Assembly (NCBI GenBank): GCA_017937485.1
Contig: JAGBDN010000101.1
Span: 1-64,000, forward strand
Direction of reading: 5' to 3'
DNA from: Thermoguttaceae bacterium
Lineage (GTDB): Bacteria; Planctomycetota; Planctomycetia; Pirellulales; Thermoguttaceae
Length of the DNA: 64,000 nucleotides
The notes beneath the pieces are model-generated. The model worked only from the letters and a program-made list of their open reading frames with translations, was not told the DNA's origin and did no database searches. Below, in pieces: positions 35,317 to 43,787 of the stretch; the stretch's first letter is position 1; each line of letters begins with the position of its first letter. The position numbers and the translations under genes were made by a program.

Positions 35317-36735
35317 TTATTCGGCGCTTTTCGCGGCCTCGAACGCGGCGCGGAGTTCTTCAAGCGTCCGAACGGCGCCCTCCGGATACTTTTCGCAGTT
35401 CGGGCCGAACGGAAGCATCGCCTCCATCGGTTCGATCGTTACCTTCGATTCGTCGACGCGGCTCAAGTCGAGCCCCAACTCCTTCGCGAAGAAGGGATAG
35501 AGCGCGCCGCGGTTCGATTTCCCGTACCCGTGCGGCTCGTCGAAAATCTCGTATTCGACGCGGTCGGCGGCGTCGTAAAGGCCGTAAATCGACTGCAAGA
35601 ACGGATACTCTACCGTCGGAGTATTCTTCGTCCAGTCCTGTTTCGACGCGATCAACTTCAACGGTTTCGGCGCGAAGAGCGCGGCGACTTCGGCGTTCGT
35701 AATACAGCCGAGGCGCGAGTGGAACGCCGTCCCGCTTTCGCAGGGGCAACCGCCGTAAAAATGTCCGGAAACCATCACCGCCGGAACGCTGACGGTAATC
35801 CGCTCGTCGAGCGCCGACGCGTAAAACGTTTGCGAACCGCCGCCCGACTCGCCGGTGATCCCGATTCGCGTCGCGTCGACGTTTTCAAGGCTCGTCAAAT
35901 AGTCGATTACGCGAATCGTCGACCAAGCCTGAATCCCGCCGGAAATCGGGTCGCGGTGCGCGTCGACCTTCAGCGGCGTTTCTCCGGCGACCCAACCGAG
36001 CATCCCGTGCGCGAAAACGACGGCGCCCATCCGAGCCAACGTCGCGGCGCGATACTGTTGGTCGGCGGCGAAACGCCCTTCTTTCCCGTGCCCGTGCGGC
36101 GAAACGACCAACGGGAACGGGCCGTCGCCCTCGGTCGGACGGAAAAGCGTTCCGCAAACCCAATATTTCGGGAAAACTTCGAGCGCGACGTTCGTCGTCG
36201 AGTAACCGTCGTGTTGGCGCGTCTCGCCGACGATCGGGTTGAGCGGCGTTTTTTTCGGCGCCGGGTCGAGTTGAAACTCTTTCAAAAGGGTCGCGCGGAT
36301 TTCGTCGCGGCGTTTTTCCCAACTTTCGCGGTCGGCGTAACGGGCTTTCGCTCGTTCGAGGTGCGCGGCGGCTTCGTCTTCCGGGCGGTTCATATACCAA
36401 GGTTCGAAGACGCGGAAAGAATTTTCGCCGGTTTTTTCGAACGTTAAGTCGAGCGGCGCGAGGATATACGCCAAACGCAAGCTCGGATCGGCCCAATATT
36501 TCCAAGGCGCCATCGGAACTTTTTGTTCCAAATACGGCTTAACGTTCGCCGCGACTTCGATTTTTACGCCCAAGTCGGCTCGAGCCGCGTCGAGCAACTG
36601 GCTAAGCGTTTGCTCGTACCGCGCTTTATTATTTTTATAGGCGTAGTACGAGTGGTCTTGCGCGGACGCCGGGAGCGCCGCGGCGCCGACGAGCAAAGCC
36701 GCTCCAATCATCGAACAAAGGAAACGTCGGGACAT
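35317..36735 (-). CDS. Exported alpha/beta hydrolase (acetyl-xylan-esterase-like)
   Basis: A 472-residue secreted esterase. From the ATG at 36735 (GAGGAG upstream) a clear signal peptide ends in PASAQ. The alpha/beta-hydrolase core has the oxyanion region PHGHGKEGRF, nucleophile elbow GITGESGGGSQ and C-terminal catalytic His in DEPHGYGK; the acid is probably in the ASKQDWTKN segment. The general layout follows the acetyl-xylan esterase/dienelactone hydrolase group common in planctomycetes. A role in deacetylating plant or algal glycans is inferred. Confidence 0.8.
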   Translation of the reverse strand: MSRRFLCSMIGAALLVGAAALPASAQDHSYYAYKNNKARYEQTLSQLLDAARADLGVKIEVAANVKPYLEQKVPMAPWKYWADPSLRLAYILAPLDLTFEKTGENSFRVFEPWYMNRPEDEAAAHLERAKARYADRESWEKRRDEIRATLLKEFQLDPAPKKTPLNPIVGETRQHDGYSTTNVALEVFPKYWVCGTLFRPTEGDGPFPLVVSPHGHGKEGRFAADQQYRAATLARMGAVVFAHGMLGWVAGETPLKVDAHRDPISGGIQAWSTIRVIDYLTSLENVDATRIGITGESGGGSQTFYASALDERITVSVPAVMVSGHFYGGCPCESGTAFHSRLGCITNAEVAALFAPKPLKLIASKQDWTKNTPTVEYPFLQSIYGLYDAADRVEYEIFDEPHGYGKSNRGALYPFFAKELGLDLSRVDESKVTIEPMEAMLPFGPNCEKYPEGAVRTLEELRAAFEAAKSAE

Positions 36736-36864
36736 TTCGTTTTCTCCTCGAATTAACGTTGCTAAAATCACGTTTCGACGACGCGAAACTTACCGTATTT
36801 TACGTATTCTCCTTCGACTCGCCGCTTTCCGTCGCCAACGCGACCGTTAAAATCGGCGCGACCG

Positions 36865-37998
36865 TCAAATATCCTTTTGATACACGCGGTAACGTTTGCA
36901 ACGCTTGGCGCCGACGCGTTCCAGGACGTGGTTGATTTTGTCGTTGTTTTCGTCCGTCCAACCGAGTTCGGCGTTTTCGTACTTCAAGACGTTGCGTCCG
37001 TAATCGAACGTGTCCAAAATCAAACGCTCGGCGACGCCCTTGCGACGGTACTCCGGCAAGACGCAAAGCACCATCATTCGCGCGCCCTTGACCCGTTTCA
37101 GACGGTATTTCAAACGCAACGCCCCTAAAAACGGAACGCCCAACCACGACAACTTGCCGCCCAACGGACGCGCCGCCTCGTTGAAGTCCGGCACGGTGAT
37201 CGAAAAACCGACCGGTTTGCCGTCGACCTCGGCCAAAAGCGTTTGTTCCGGACACGCGATTTTCCGCAAATTGTCGGCGTAAGCGCGCACTTCCTCTTGC
37301 GTCAACGAAACGCACGCCCACCACCATTCGGAGCGCACCGCCTCGTAAACTTCCATACAGCGTTCGACGTCGGCGGCAAAGTTCTTCATCGAAATACCGC
37401 GCACCGTAAAGTTGTAACGCTTTTGCAAACGCTCGACGATCGGCCGCCATTGGTCGGCGAAAATCGCGCTCTCGTCGAACCACCACGAGAACAAGTCGCG
37501 GTTCTTTTGGAGCCCCCAATTGTCGAAAAGACGCGGGTAATAACTCGGATTGTACGGCATCATCACCTTGGCCGGCGAGTCGAACCCTTCGACCAAAAGC
37601 GCGCACTCGTAATTCGTCGAAAACTCGACCGGGCCAAAAAGAAGGTTGCGTTTGCGCTCTTCTTTCAACACTCGAGCGGCTTTGTCGAAAAGCGCGTTCG
37701 CGACGTTTTGATCGTCGACCGCCTCAAAAAAGCCGAACATCCCCATATTCGACCCGTTTTCCTCGTTAAAACGCGGGTCGTCCGACGCGACGACGCGTCC
37801 GAGAACCTCGTTTCCTTCGACGGCGAGGAACATTTTCGCCCAACCGTGTCGGAAAAACGGATTGCGTTTCGGGTCGAGTTTTTCGCGCGTTTGAAAGGCG
37901 AAAGGCGCGGTCCAATTCGGATCGTTTTTATAAATTTTACGCGGAAGTTCGATAAACTTCTTACGGTCGTTTTCGGTTTTAACTTCGATGATTTCCAT
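36865..37998 (-). CDS. GNAT-fold acyltransferase, YghO-like (paralogue of 38213-39343)
   Basis: A 377-residue protein resembling YghO-type proteins, which carry a C-terminal GNAT acyltransferase fold. Conserved blocks are FIELPRKIYKNDPNWTAP, NPFFRHGWAKMFLA, VLGRVVASDDPRF, GMFGFFEAVDD, LLFGPVEFSTNYECALLVEG, VMMPYNPSYYPRLFDNWGL and the acetyl-CoA-binding-like LCVLPEYRRKGVAERLI (about 318-334). The bacterial ceramide synthase bCerS has been related to this group, so acylation of a lipid amine is one possibility. The next gene upstream is a paralogue. Confidence 0.68.
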   Translation of the reverse strand: MEIIEVKTENDRKKFIELPRKIYKNDPNWTAPFAFQTREKLDPKRNPFFRHGWAKMFLAVEGNEVLGRVVASDDPRFNEENGSNMGMFGFFEAVDDQNVANALFDKAARVLKEERKRNLLFGPVEFSTNYECALLVEGFDSPAKVMMPYNPSYYPRLFDNWGLQKNRDLFSWWFDESAIFADQWRPIVERLQKRYNFTVRGISMKNFAADVERCMEVYEAVRSEWWWACVSLTQEEVRAYADNLRKIACPEQTLLAEVDGKPVGFSITVPDFNEAARPLGGKLSWLGVPFLGALRLKYRLKRVKGARMMVLCVLPEYRRKGVAERLILDTFDYGRNVLKYENAELGWTDENNDKINHVLERVGAKRCKRYRVYQKDI

Positions 37999-38212
37999 TT
38001 TGCGAACGCCGACTATTATTAATATAAGGACGATTTAAGTCGAAACGGGACGCGATCGCGCGCCGTCGTCCGCCGCTTTTACGCGACGCAAACGTTCCGC
38101 AAACGACGCCGCCGGTCGCGTTTCGTCGAATCGCGCCGACGAAGCCGAAACCGACCGCCGCGTCTGGCGACGTCGTTTGTTTTTCATTGGGGGGGGAGGA
38201 AATCAAATCGCG

Positions 38213-39343
38213 TTAAGCGATCTTTTTATCGTACACGCGGTACGTTTTATTGCGGACGGCGCCGCCTTTTTCCAAACTGCCGCGAGAGTATTGGTTCGAC
38301 TCAAGCACCCAAGAGAACTCCGCCTCTTGGACGCCGCACTCGAGCGTTTTCGGAACCAACGCGTTCAACAGAACGAGTCCGAGCCCGGTCATTTGGTACT
38401 CCGGCAAAACGTTCGTGCTGATAATGCGCATCCGTTTGATTTCCGAACGTTTTCGCAACAGTTTCAAGAAACCGAACGGGAACAAACGACCGTTAATCGC
38501 CTTGATTCGCGGGTTGTAGTCCGGCAGGCAGAACGTCGCGCCGACCGTTTTCCCGTCGACTTCGGCGACGATCGCCAATTCCGGCACCATCAAATACTTC
38601 ATCGAGGCGGCCATTTCGCGCAACTCGGCGTCGGAAAACGGCACGAACCCCCAAGTGTTCGAGAGCGATCGGTTGTAAATTTCGAGGAACATCCGCACGT
38701 CGGCTTCGAAATGTTTTTTATCGAGCGGACGAAGTTTAACGTCGTATCGCTCTTGAATCATTTCGGCGGTTCGCAAGTAACGTTCGCGCACCTTCGGGAG
38801 CATATCGATTTCGCCCCAATAAGCGTACATATCTTGCGACTTCGCCAAGCCGACGTTCTCGAACAGCCGCTCGTAATACGCCGGGTTGTACGTCATCATA
38901 AAGAACGGCGACGAATCGAACCCTTCGATCAAAAGCCCGACGGTGTGATTCATCGACGGATTCATCGGGCCGCGCATCGTTTCGCATCCTTGCCCTTTCA
39001 ACCAATCGGAAGCGGCGGCGAAGAGCGCGTCGGCGACGGCTTGGTCGTCGATCGATTCGTAAAACCCGAAAAACCCGACCTTATCGTCGTAACGCTCGAG
39101 GTGCCCGACGTTTAAAATCGCCGCGATTCGCCCGACGATTTTGCCGTCGCGTTCGGCCAAAAACGTTTGAATCTTGTTCCGTTCGTAAAACGGCTCTTTC
39201 GCGTATCCGACAAGGCCCTTCTCGCTAGCCAAGAGCGGCGGAATCCAATGCGGGTCGTTTTTATAAATCTCCCAAGGAAACAACAAAAAGCGTTTCTTAT
39301 CCCGTCTTGAAGTCGGCGTTATAATTTTGATTTCGCTCGTCAT
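38213..39343 (-). CDS. GNAT-fold acyltransferase, YghO-like (paralogue of 36865-37998)
   Basis: A 376-residue paralogue of the downstream gene, started at MTSEIKIITPT. It repeats the same blocks in order: FLLFPWEIYKNDPHWIPP, EPFYERNKIQTFLAE, IVGRIAAILN, VGFFGFYESIDD, MRGPMNPSMNHTVGLLIEG, FMMTYNPAYYERLFENVGL and a C-terminal CoA-binding-like stretch ending YQMTGLGLVLLNAL. The family relation is clear; the substrate is not. The 214-base gap between the two genes makes a shared transcript possible but unproven. Confidence 0.68.
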   Translation of the reverse strand: MTSEIKIITPTSRRDKKRFLLFPWEIYKNDPHWIPPLLASEKGLVGYAKEPFYERNKIQTFLAERDGKIVGRIAAILNVGHLERYDDKVGFFGFYESIDDQAVADALFAAASDWLKGQGCETMRGPMNPSMNHTVGLLIEGFDSSPFFMMTYNPAYYERLFENVGLAKSQDMYAYWGEIDMLPKVRERYLRTAEMIQERYDVKLRPLDKKHFEADVRMFLEIYNRSLSNTWGFVPFSDAELREMAASMKYLMVPELAIVAEVDGKTVGATFCLPDYNPRIKAINGRLFPFGFLKLLRKRSEIKRMRIISTNVLPEYQMTGLGLVLLNALVPKTLECGVQEAEFSWVLESNQYSRGSLEKGGAVRNKTYRVYDKKIA

Positions 39344-39437
39344 TAGGCGATTCCCGTTCGCACATTTCAAACGCGCCGTCGTTTTGGCGCCGTTTCACTT
39401 TTAACGGAAACTCGACCGTTTCCGTCGATATTAAAGT

Positions 39438-39968
39438 TTACTGTTGTTCCTTCCAAACGTTGAAGGAAGCGCGTTTTTCAAAGGGCAAACGCTCGGCCTT
39501 CGTCGGTTCCGACGGCGCGACGCCGATCGGCAACACGATTTGAACGCGTTTCCCTTTCGGAATTTGGAGAAGTTGGGCGATTTTTTCGGCGTTTTGATCG
39601 CGTCGCAACACGCCGTCGAGCCAAACGGAGTGAAACCCGAGCGCCGTGATCGCGAGCAACATATTTTGAACGGCGGCGGCGCAGTCCTCTTTATAAAACG
39701 ACATATCGGCGAAAACGGGCCGTTCGTCCGCGACGCAAACGATCGCCGCTTTCGCGGTTTTGCAAACCGGCGTCGGCATAATTTCGGCGATTTTCGCAAG
39801 AATCGCCGGATCGTCGACCGCGACGAAAGACGGCGACTGCGCGTTGCAAGCCGTCGGCGCTTCGATCGCCGCTTCGAGAATCTTCGTCAACGCTTCCCGC
39901 GACACCGGGGCGTCGGTAAATTCGCCGCGATAACAACGTCGGCGAGCGATCGCTTCAAAAATTTCCAT
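39438..39968 (-). CDS. Nitroreductase-family flavoprotein
   Basis: A 176-residue FMN-dependent oxidoreductase of the nitroreductase superfamily. The N-terminal FMN-binding arginines are in IARRRCYRGEFTD, with the conserved LEAAIEAPTACNAQSPSFVAV block (about 31-51, in two parts) and the family's AAVQNMLLAITALGFHSVWLDG helix (about 98-119). It is one of the short single-domain members. GGAGAG precedes the ATG. The physiological substrate is unknown. Confidence 0.87.
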   Translation of the reverse strand: MEIFEAIARRRCYRGEFTDAPVSREALTKILEAAIEAPTACNAQSPSFVAVDDPAILAKIAEIMPTPVCKTAKAAIVCVADERPVFADMSFYKEDCAAAVQNMLLAITALGFHSVWLDGVLRRDQNAEKIAQLLQIPKGKRVQIVLPIGVAPSEPTKAERLPFEKRASFNVWKEQQ

Positions 39969-40191
39969 CGTTTTCTCTCCGTTTTCTTCGTTTTTCTCGG
40001 CGCAACCGTCAAATTTTACGCCGCGACGCGACCGTTTAACGCGTTCAAGTCGTCGAATAAGTTCGACGTTTTCGCGCCTCGACGTTCACTCGAAACGCCA
40101 AAACGCCGAACATAACGATTTTATCGGCAAAATCCGTTGGAAACGCCGTTTCGCCGCTAAAATCGTCAAACGCGCCGCCGCATTCGCTTTT

Positions 40192-41226
40192 TCACTGCGA
40201 AATATGGAAGAGCAAGACGTCGCCTTCTTGAACGACGTATTCCTTCGTTTCGCGGTGGTTAAGCCCGGCCGCCTTCACTTCGCGCTCGCTTCCGAGACGA
40301 ATCAGGTCGTCGCAAGCGATCACTTCGCAGCGAATGAACTTTTTGATGAAGTCGGTGTGAATCTTCCCGGCGGCCTCGACCGCGGAGCTATTTTTGCGCG
40401 TCAGCCAACTGCGGACTTCCTTGTCGCCGGCGGTCAAGAAGACCATTTGACCGGAAGCGTCCATCAGCGTCCGAACGACTTTATCCCGACCGACGCGGGT
40501 CAACCCCATTTCTTCGAGGAACGCGTCCGCTTCCTCCGGCGCCATCTTCGAAAGTTCTAACTCAAGCCCGACCGAAACGGCGAGAACCGGCTCTTTTTCC
40601 GTCGCGAATTTATTATATTGCTCGAAATCGGTTTCGTCGTCGCCGGTGTTGACGAGAATCATTCGGCGTTTTTCGGTCAAAAAGCGGAAGGAACGCGTCG
40701 CTTTGTACTGCTCTTCCGTCATTTCTTCGGCGAGGAGCGGATTTCCGGCTTCGAGGCGTTCGCGGATAAGTTTCAGCGTTTCGTATTCGATTTCGAGCGC
40801 CTCTTGCTCTTCCTTCGAACGACGGCGCTTGAACTGCTCTTCAATCTTTTCGACGCGGTTCGTCGCGATTTCGAGGTCGGCGAGAATCATATCTTCGACG
40901 AACGCTTGCATTTCCGCGTCGACTTTCGAACCGTCGAACGCCGGAACGACGCAAACCAAGTAGTCGGCTTCGCGCAGGTGCGCCAACTTCGCGACGTTGC
41001 CGACGTGATCGCGGTTGAGACCGGGCGTGTCGACGATTTCCATCGAGGCGTAAGTAACCTTTTTCGGCTTATAAATTTCGCAAAGCGCCTCGATTCGCGG
41101 CTCCGGAATCGTCGCCGTCGCCAACTGCGACGAGTGAACCGCCGACGGGTCGGGCGTCGCGCCGCTCAACCACTCGAATAAGGAACTTTTACCGCTGCCC
41201 GCGTACCCAACCAATCCAACTTTCAT
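40192..41226 (-). CDS. YchF/OBG-like GTPase with C-terminal TGS-type domain
   Basis: A 344-residue P-loop NTPase. G1 is GYAGSGKSS (7-15), G3 is DTPGL (about 66-70), and the central helical region (about 125-195) is a Glu/Arg coiled coil as in YchF. The C-terminus (SAVEAAGKIHTDFIKKFI, EYVVQEGDVLLFHIS) matches the YchF TGS domain. It differs from housekeeping YchF: G1 lacks the LPNVGKS form, G3 is DTPGL instead of DIAGL, and the NKxD-equivalent is LVNTGDDE. It is therefore a divergent relative; role presumably ribosome- or stress-linked. Confidence 0.75.
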   Translation of the reverse strand: MKVGLVGYAGSGKSSLFEWLSGATPDPSAVHSSQLATATIPEPRIEALCEIYKPKKVTYASMEIVDTPGLNRDHVGNVAKLAHLREADYLVCVVPAFDGSKVDAEMQAFVEDMILADLEIATNRVEKIEEQFKRRRSKEEQEALEIEYETLKLIRERLEAGNPLLAEEMTEEQYKATRSFRFLTEKRRMILVNTGDDETDFEQYNKFATEKEPVLAVSVGLELELSKMAPEEADAFLEEMGLTRVGRDKVVRTLMDASGQMVFLTAGDKEVRSWLTRKNSSAVEAAGKIHTDFIKKFIRCEVIACDDLIRLGSEREVKAAGLNHRETKEYVVQEGDVLLFHISQ

Positions 41227-41379
41227 ATCGAACTCTTCAACCTAAACGTTAAAACCGTTTCAATTGTTAAAATCAACTCTTAAATTTTCTCTCCGGCGGC
41301 GCCGGTCGCGCTTTTTTCGTCAAACGCCCGAAAAATCGACGCGACCGCTCAACCGTTCCAACCGCCGCCGTCCGCCGTT

Positions 41380-42108
41380 TCACTTCAAAACGAAACCGAC
41401 GGGCATATACAGGATTCGTCCGCAAGCCGGGCAAGTCAAGGCCGCGCCGCCGCAAACTTTCGCGACCGTTTCGACCGGAAGACGGCGTCGGCAGGAACCG
41501 CAATAGCCTTCGCCGGTCAACGGAGCAAACGTTTCCTCGCCGCCGAAATCTTTAACGAGTCGAGCGTACAATCCGGCCCAATCGCGCGGCAAGCGTCCCT
41601 CGGCTTCGCGAAGCCGCGTTTGCGTTCGTTCGACGTCCGCCGCCAACTTCGGTTCCGACTCGGCGACGGTCGCCCGCGTTTTTTCGAGCCGCTCGGTCGC
41701 TTCTTTCAATTCGTTTTCGGCGCGCTCGACTTCGACGTCGAACTCTTCGGCGACGGTCAGCGCTTCGAACGCCGCTTCCGCCAACTCGTCGTTTTTATAC
41801 GCGATCGACTCGATTTGAATTTGAATCGACTCGTATTCTCGGTTCGACTTCGCCGCGTCGAGCTGGGCGCGCCGCCGTTCCAGCTCTTGCGCCGCGGCGT
41901 CCGACTCGCGCTCTTTTTCCTTCGCCGCCAAGAGGAGATTTTGTTTCTCCTCGCGCCGCGCCGTCAACGCGTCCGCCGCTTTTTTTTGCGCCGCGACGCT
42001 CGCCGCGACCGTCCGCCGCCCGCGCTGAATCCGGTAATTCAACTCGGCCAGCGCCCGCAAAATCCCGTGTAATTCGTCGATCAACGCGGCGATTTCTTTT
42101 CCGTCCAT
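41380..42108 (-). CDS. Coiled-coil protein with C-terminal C4 zinc ribbon
   Basis: A 242-residue protein with a long alpha-helical coiled coil (about 5-185, rich in Ala/Glu/Arg, including REYESIQIQIESI) and a C-terminal zinc ribbon: CGSC near 205-208 and CPAC near 226-229. This is the zf-RING_7/CT398 architecture, proposed to bind nucleic acid or flagellar and secretion partners. Its position between a GTPase and an RNA methyltransferase fits a housekeeping nucleic-acid role. Exact function unknown. Confidence 0.8.
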   Translation of the reverse strand: MDGKEIAALIDELHGILRALAELNYRIQRGRRTVAASVAAQKKAADALTARREEKQNLLLAAKEKERESDAAAQELERRRAQLDAAKSNREYESIQIQIESIAYKNDELAEAAFEALTVAEEFDVEVERAENELKEATERLEKTRATVAESEPKLAADVERTQTRLREAEGRLPRDWAGLYARLVKDFGGEETFAPLTGEGYCGSCRRRLPVETVAKVCGGAALTCPACGRILYMPVGFVLK

Positions 42109-42177
42109 CCCGTTTTACTCCGTTTATTTCGCCAAGTCAACCCATTTTATCTTTTTTTCGCCGTCCTTCGCCGCCGC

Positions 42178-43137
42178 TCAACTTTCCGCGTCCAACGACC
42201 GAACGCGACGCGCTTCGTAAAAAAAGACGGCGGCGGCGTTCGAAACGTTCAAGCTGTCGGCGATTCCCAACATCGGCAACCGCGCCTTTTTAAGGAGTCC
42301 GTCGGCGGCGTCCTCCGGCGTTTCGGTCGCCCAAATTTCGGTCAATCCGTCCGCTTCGCTCCCGAGAACGATCGCGGTCGAACGGCGGTAATCGAGTTGC
42401 GGATAAGGAATCGAGTCGTCGCAAAGCGCGGTCGCCCGTTGAATTTTGCGGCGACGCAGCCAATCGAGAACGTCCGGAGCCGCCGCGACGACGGTCGGAA
42501 CGCTGAAGATCGCGCCCAAACTCGACCGAATCGCGTTCGGATTGAAGAGGTCGAAATCGGGCGCCGCGACGATCAGCGCGTCCAACCCGGCGCCGTCCGC
42601 GCTTCGCAAAATCGCCCCGACGTTCCCCGGCTTCTCGACGCCCTCGATCACCGCGATCAACGGAGCTTCGCCCGTTTTTTCCGACTTCGCCGTCAACAAC
42701 GAATCCAACGCGTCGAGCGTCGTCGTTTTCGCCCGAACAACCGCGACGACCGCTTCGTCTCGTTCGCCGAACCCGATTTTTTCGAAAGCGCCGGTCGAAA
42801 GCGGAATCGTCGGAACGCCCGCCGCGTCGACCGTTTTCAAGAGGGTTCGCAAGTCGTCGAACCGTTTCTCGACCGCGTCGGCGTCCCGTTCGCTCTTCCC
42901 GGCTCGCGCTCGGACGGCGCTCAACGCCGCGTCGACGTCGACTTTCTCGTCGGCGACGACGTTTTTCCCGGCGTTCCAAAAGACCTCGACGAACTCGAAC
43001 CCGCGCTCCCAAGCTCGCGCCGCCTCGCGAACGCCGTCGATCAAAAAAAGGCCTTCGCGCCGACGAACCCGGCTCTCTCGCAAACGCGCCGCGTTTTTGA
43101 CGCGCGGATTCTGCTGACTGACGATCGCCGCGAACAT
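42178..43137 (-). CDS. SpoU/TrmH-family RNA 2'-O-methyltransferase
   Basis: A 319-residue RNA ribose methyltransferase of the SPOUT class. The start MFAAIVSQQNPRVKNAARLR is supported by GGGAG five bases upstream; a longer basic N-terminus is rejected. The N-terminal substrate-binding part (FLIDGVREAARAWERG) is followed by the SAM-binding knot: VEGVEKPGNVGAILRSADG (motif 1), VLGSEADGLTEI (motif 2) and IADSLNVSNAAAVFFYE (motif 3). The RNA target is not evident. An extended Asp/Ala-rich loop occurs around residues 70-110. Confidence 0.9.
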   Translation of the reverse strand: MFAAIVSQQNPRVKNAARLRESRVRRREGLFLIDGVREAARAWERGFEFVEVFWNAGKNVVADEKVDVDAALSAVRARAGKSERDADAVEKRFDDLRTLLKTVDAAGVPTIPLSTGAFEKIGFGERDEAVVAVVRAKTTTLDALDSLLTAKSEKTGEAPLIAVIEGVEKPGNVGAILRSADGAGLDALIVAAPDFDLFNPNAIRSSLGAIFSVPTVVAAAPDVLDWLRRRKIQRATALCDDSIPYPQLDYRRSTAIVLGSEADGLTEIWATETPEDAADGLLKKARLPMLGIADSLNVSNAAAVFFYEARRVRSLDAES

Positions 43138-43240
43138 ACCGCTCCCGCAAATTTTCAAAAGTTTAATCGACCTAACAAACCGTCGTCGCCGAAACGCGAG
43201 ACGACGGAAAAAACGCCGCAAAAAAGACGACGCCGTTCGT

Positions 43241-43269
43241 ATTGTAAAACGCGACGCGGCAAAAGTCAA
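43241..43269 (-). promoter_or_regulatory. Sigma-70-like promoter for the SpoU methyltransferase
   Basis: On the minus strand TTGACT (43269-43264), a 17-base spacer and TACAAT (43246-43241). It lies about 104 bases before the chosen start codon, which supports that start. Confidence 0.7.
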
Positions 43270-43434
43270 GAACCCCGGTCGTCGAGAAGAACGAATATTG
43301 CGTCCGAACGCGCCGACGACGCCGGTTTTAAGTTTTATAACGATTATAACAAGCGCAACGATAAGCGCGACCGACGCCCGCGACCGCCTCGCCGCTTTTT
43401 TTATTCCTAAACGACTCGAACCGCCGTTTCGATT

Positions 43435-43716
43435 TCATCCTCCAAAAAAAGTCGTCGTTTCGGGAATCTGTTCCCAAAGATTTCGCGCAAACTCCGCCAA
43501 GCGCGCGACCGACCAAGGAAGGAAAATCGCGACGGTCGCAAAAGTCGCGACAATTTTCAAAACCGTCGCGAACGCTTGGTCTTGAATCTGCGTCGCCGCC
43601 TGCAAAATTCCGGTCGCCAACCCGACGAGAACGCAAACGATCAACGCCGGCGCGCCGATTGTCAACATAATTTGCAACGCGTTTCGTCCCAAGACGATCG
43701 CCGTTTCCGTTTCCAT
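43435..43716 (-). CDS. fliQ: Flagellar export-gate protein FliQ
   Basis: A 93-residue protein with two membrane helices, part of the FliPQR export gate of flagella. The start METETAIVLGRNALQIMLTI is preceded by GGAGGAAGG; a longer frame upstream is not used. The conserved LVGLATGILQAATQIQDQAF (about 34-53) is the family hallmark. It follows fliP by 71 bases. The next expected genes, fliR and flhB, are not here. A non-flagellar type III system homologue (SctS) is less likely given fliO. Confidence 0.92.
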   Translation of the reverse strand: METETAIVLGRNALQIMLTIGAPALIVCVLVGLATGILQAATQIQDQAFATVLKIVATFATVAIFLPWSVARLAEFARNLWEQIPETTTFFGG

Positions 43717-43787
43717 TTCCTTCCTCCGTCGCGACGCGATAAACGCCGCTTTATTCCTTTTTATTTTCGCCGACGCGCCGTTTAACG

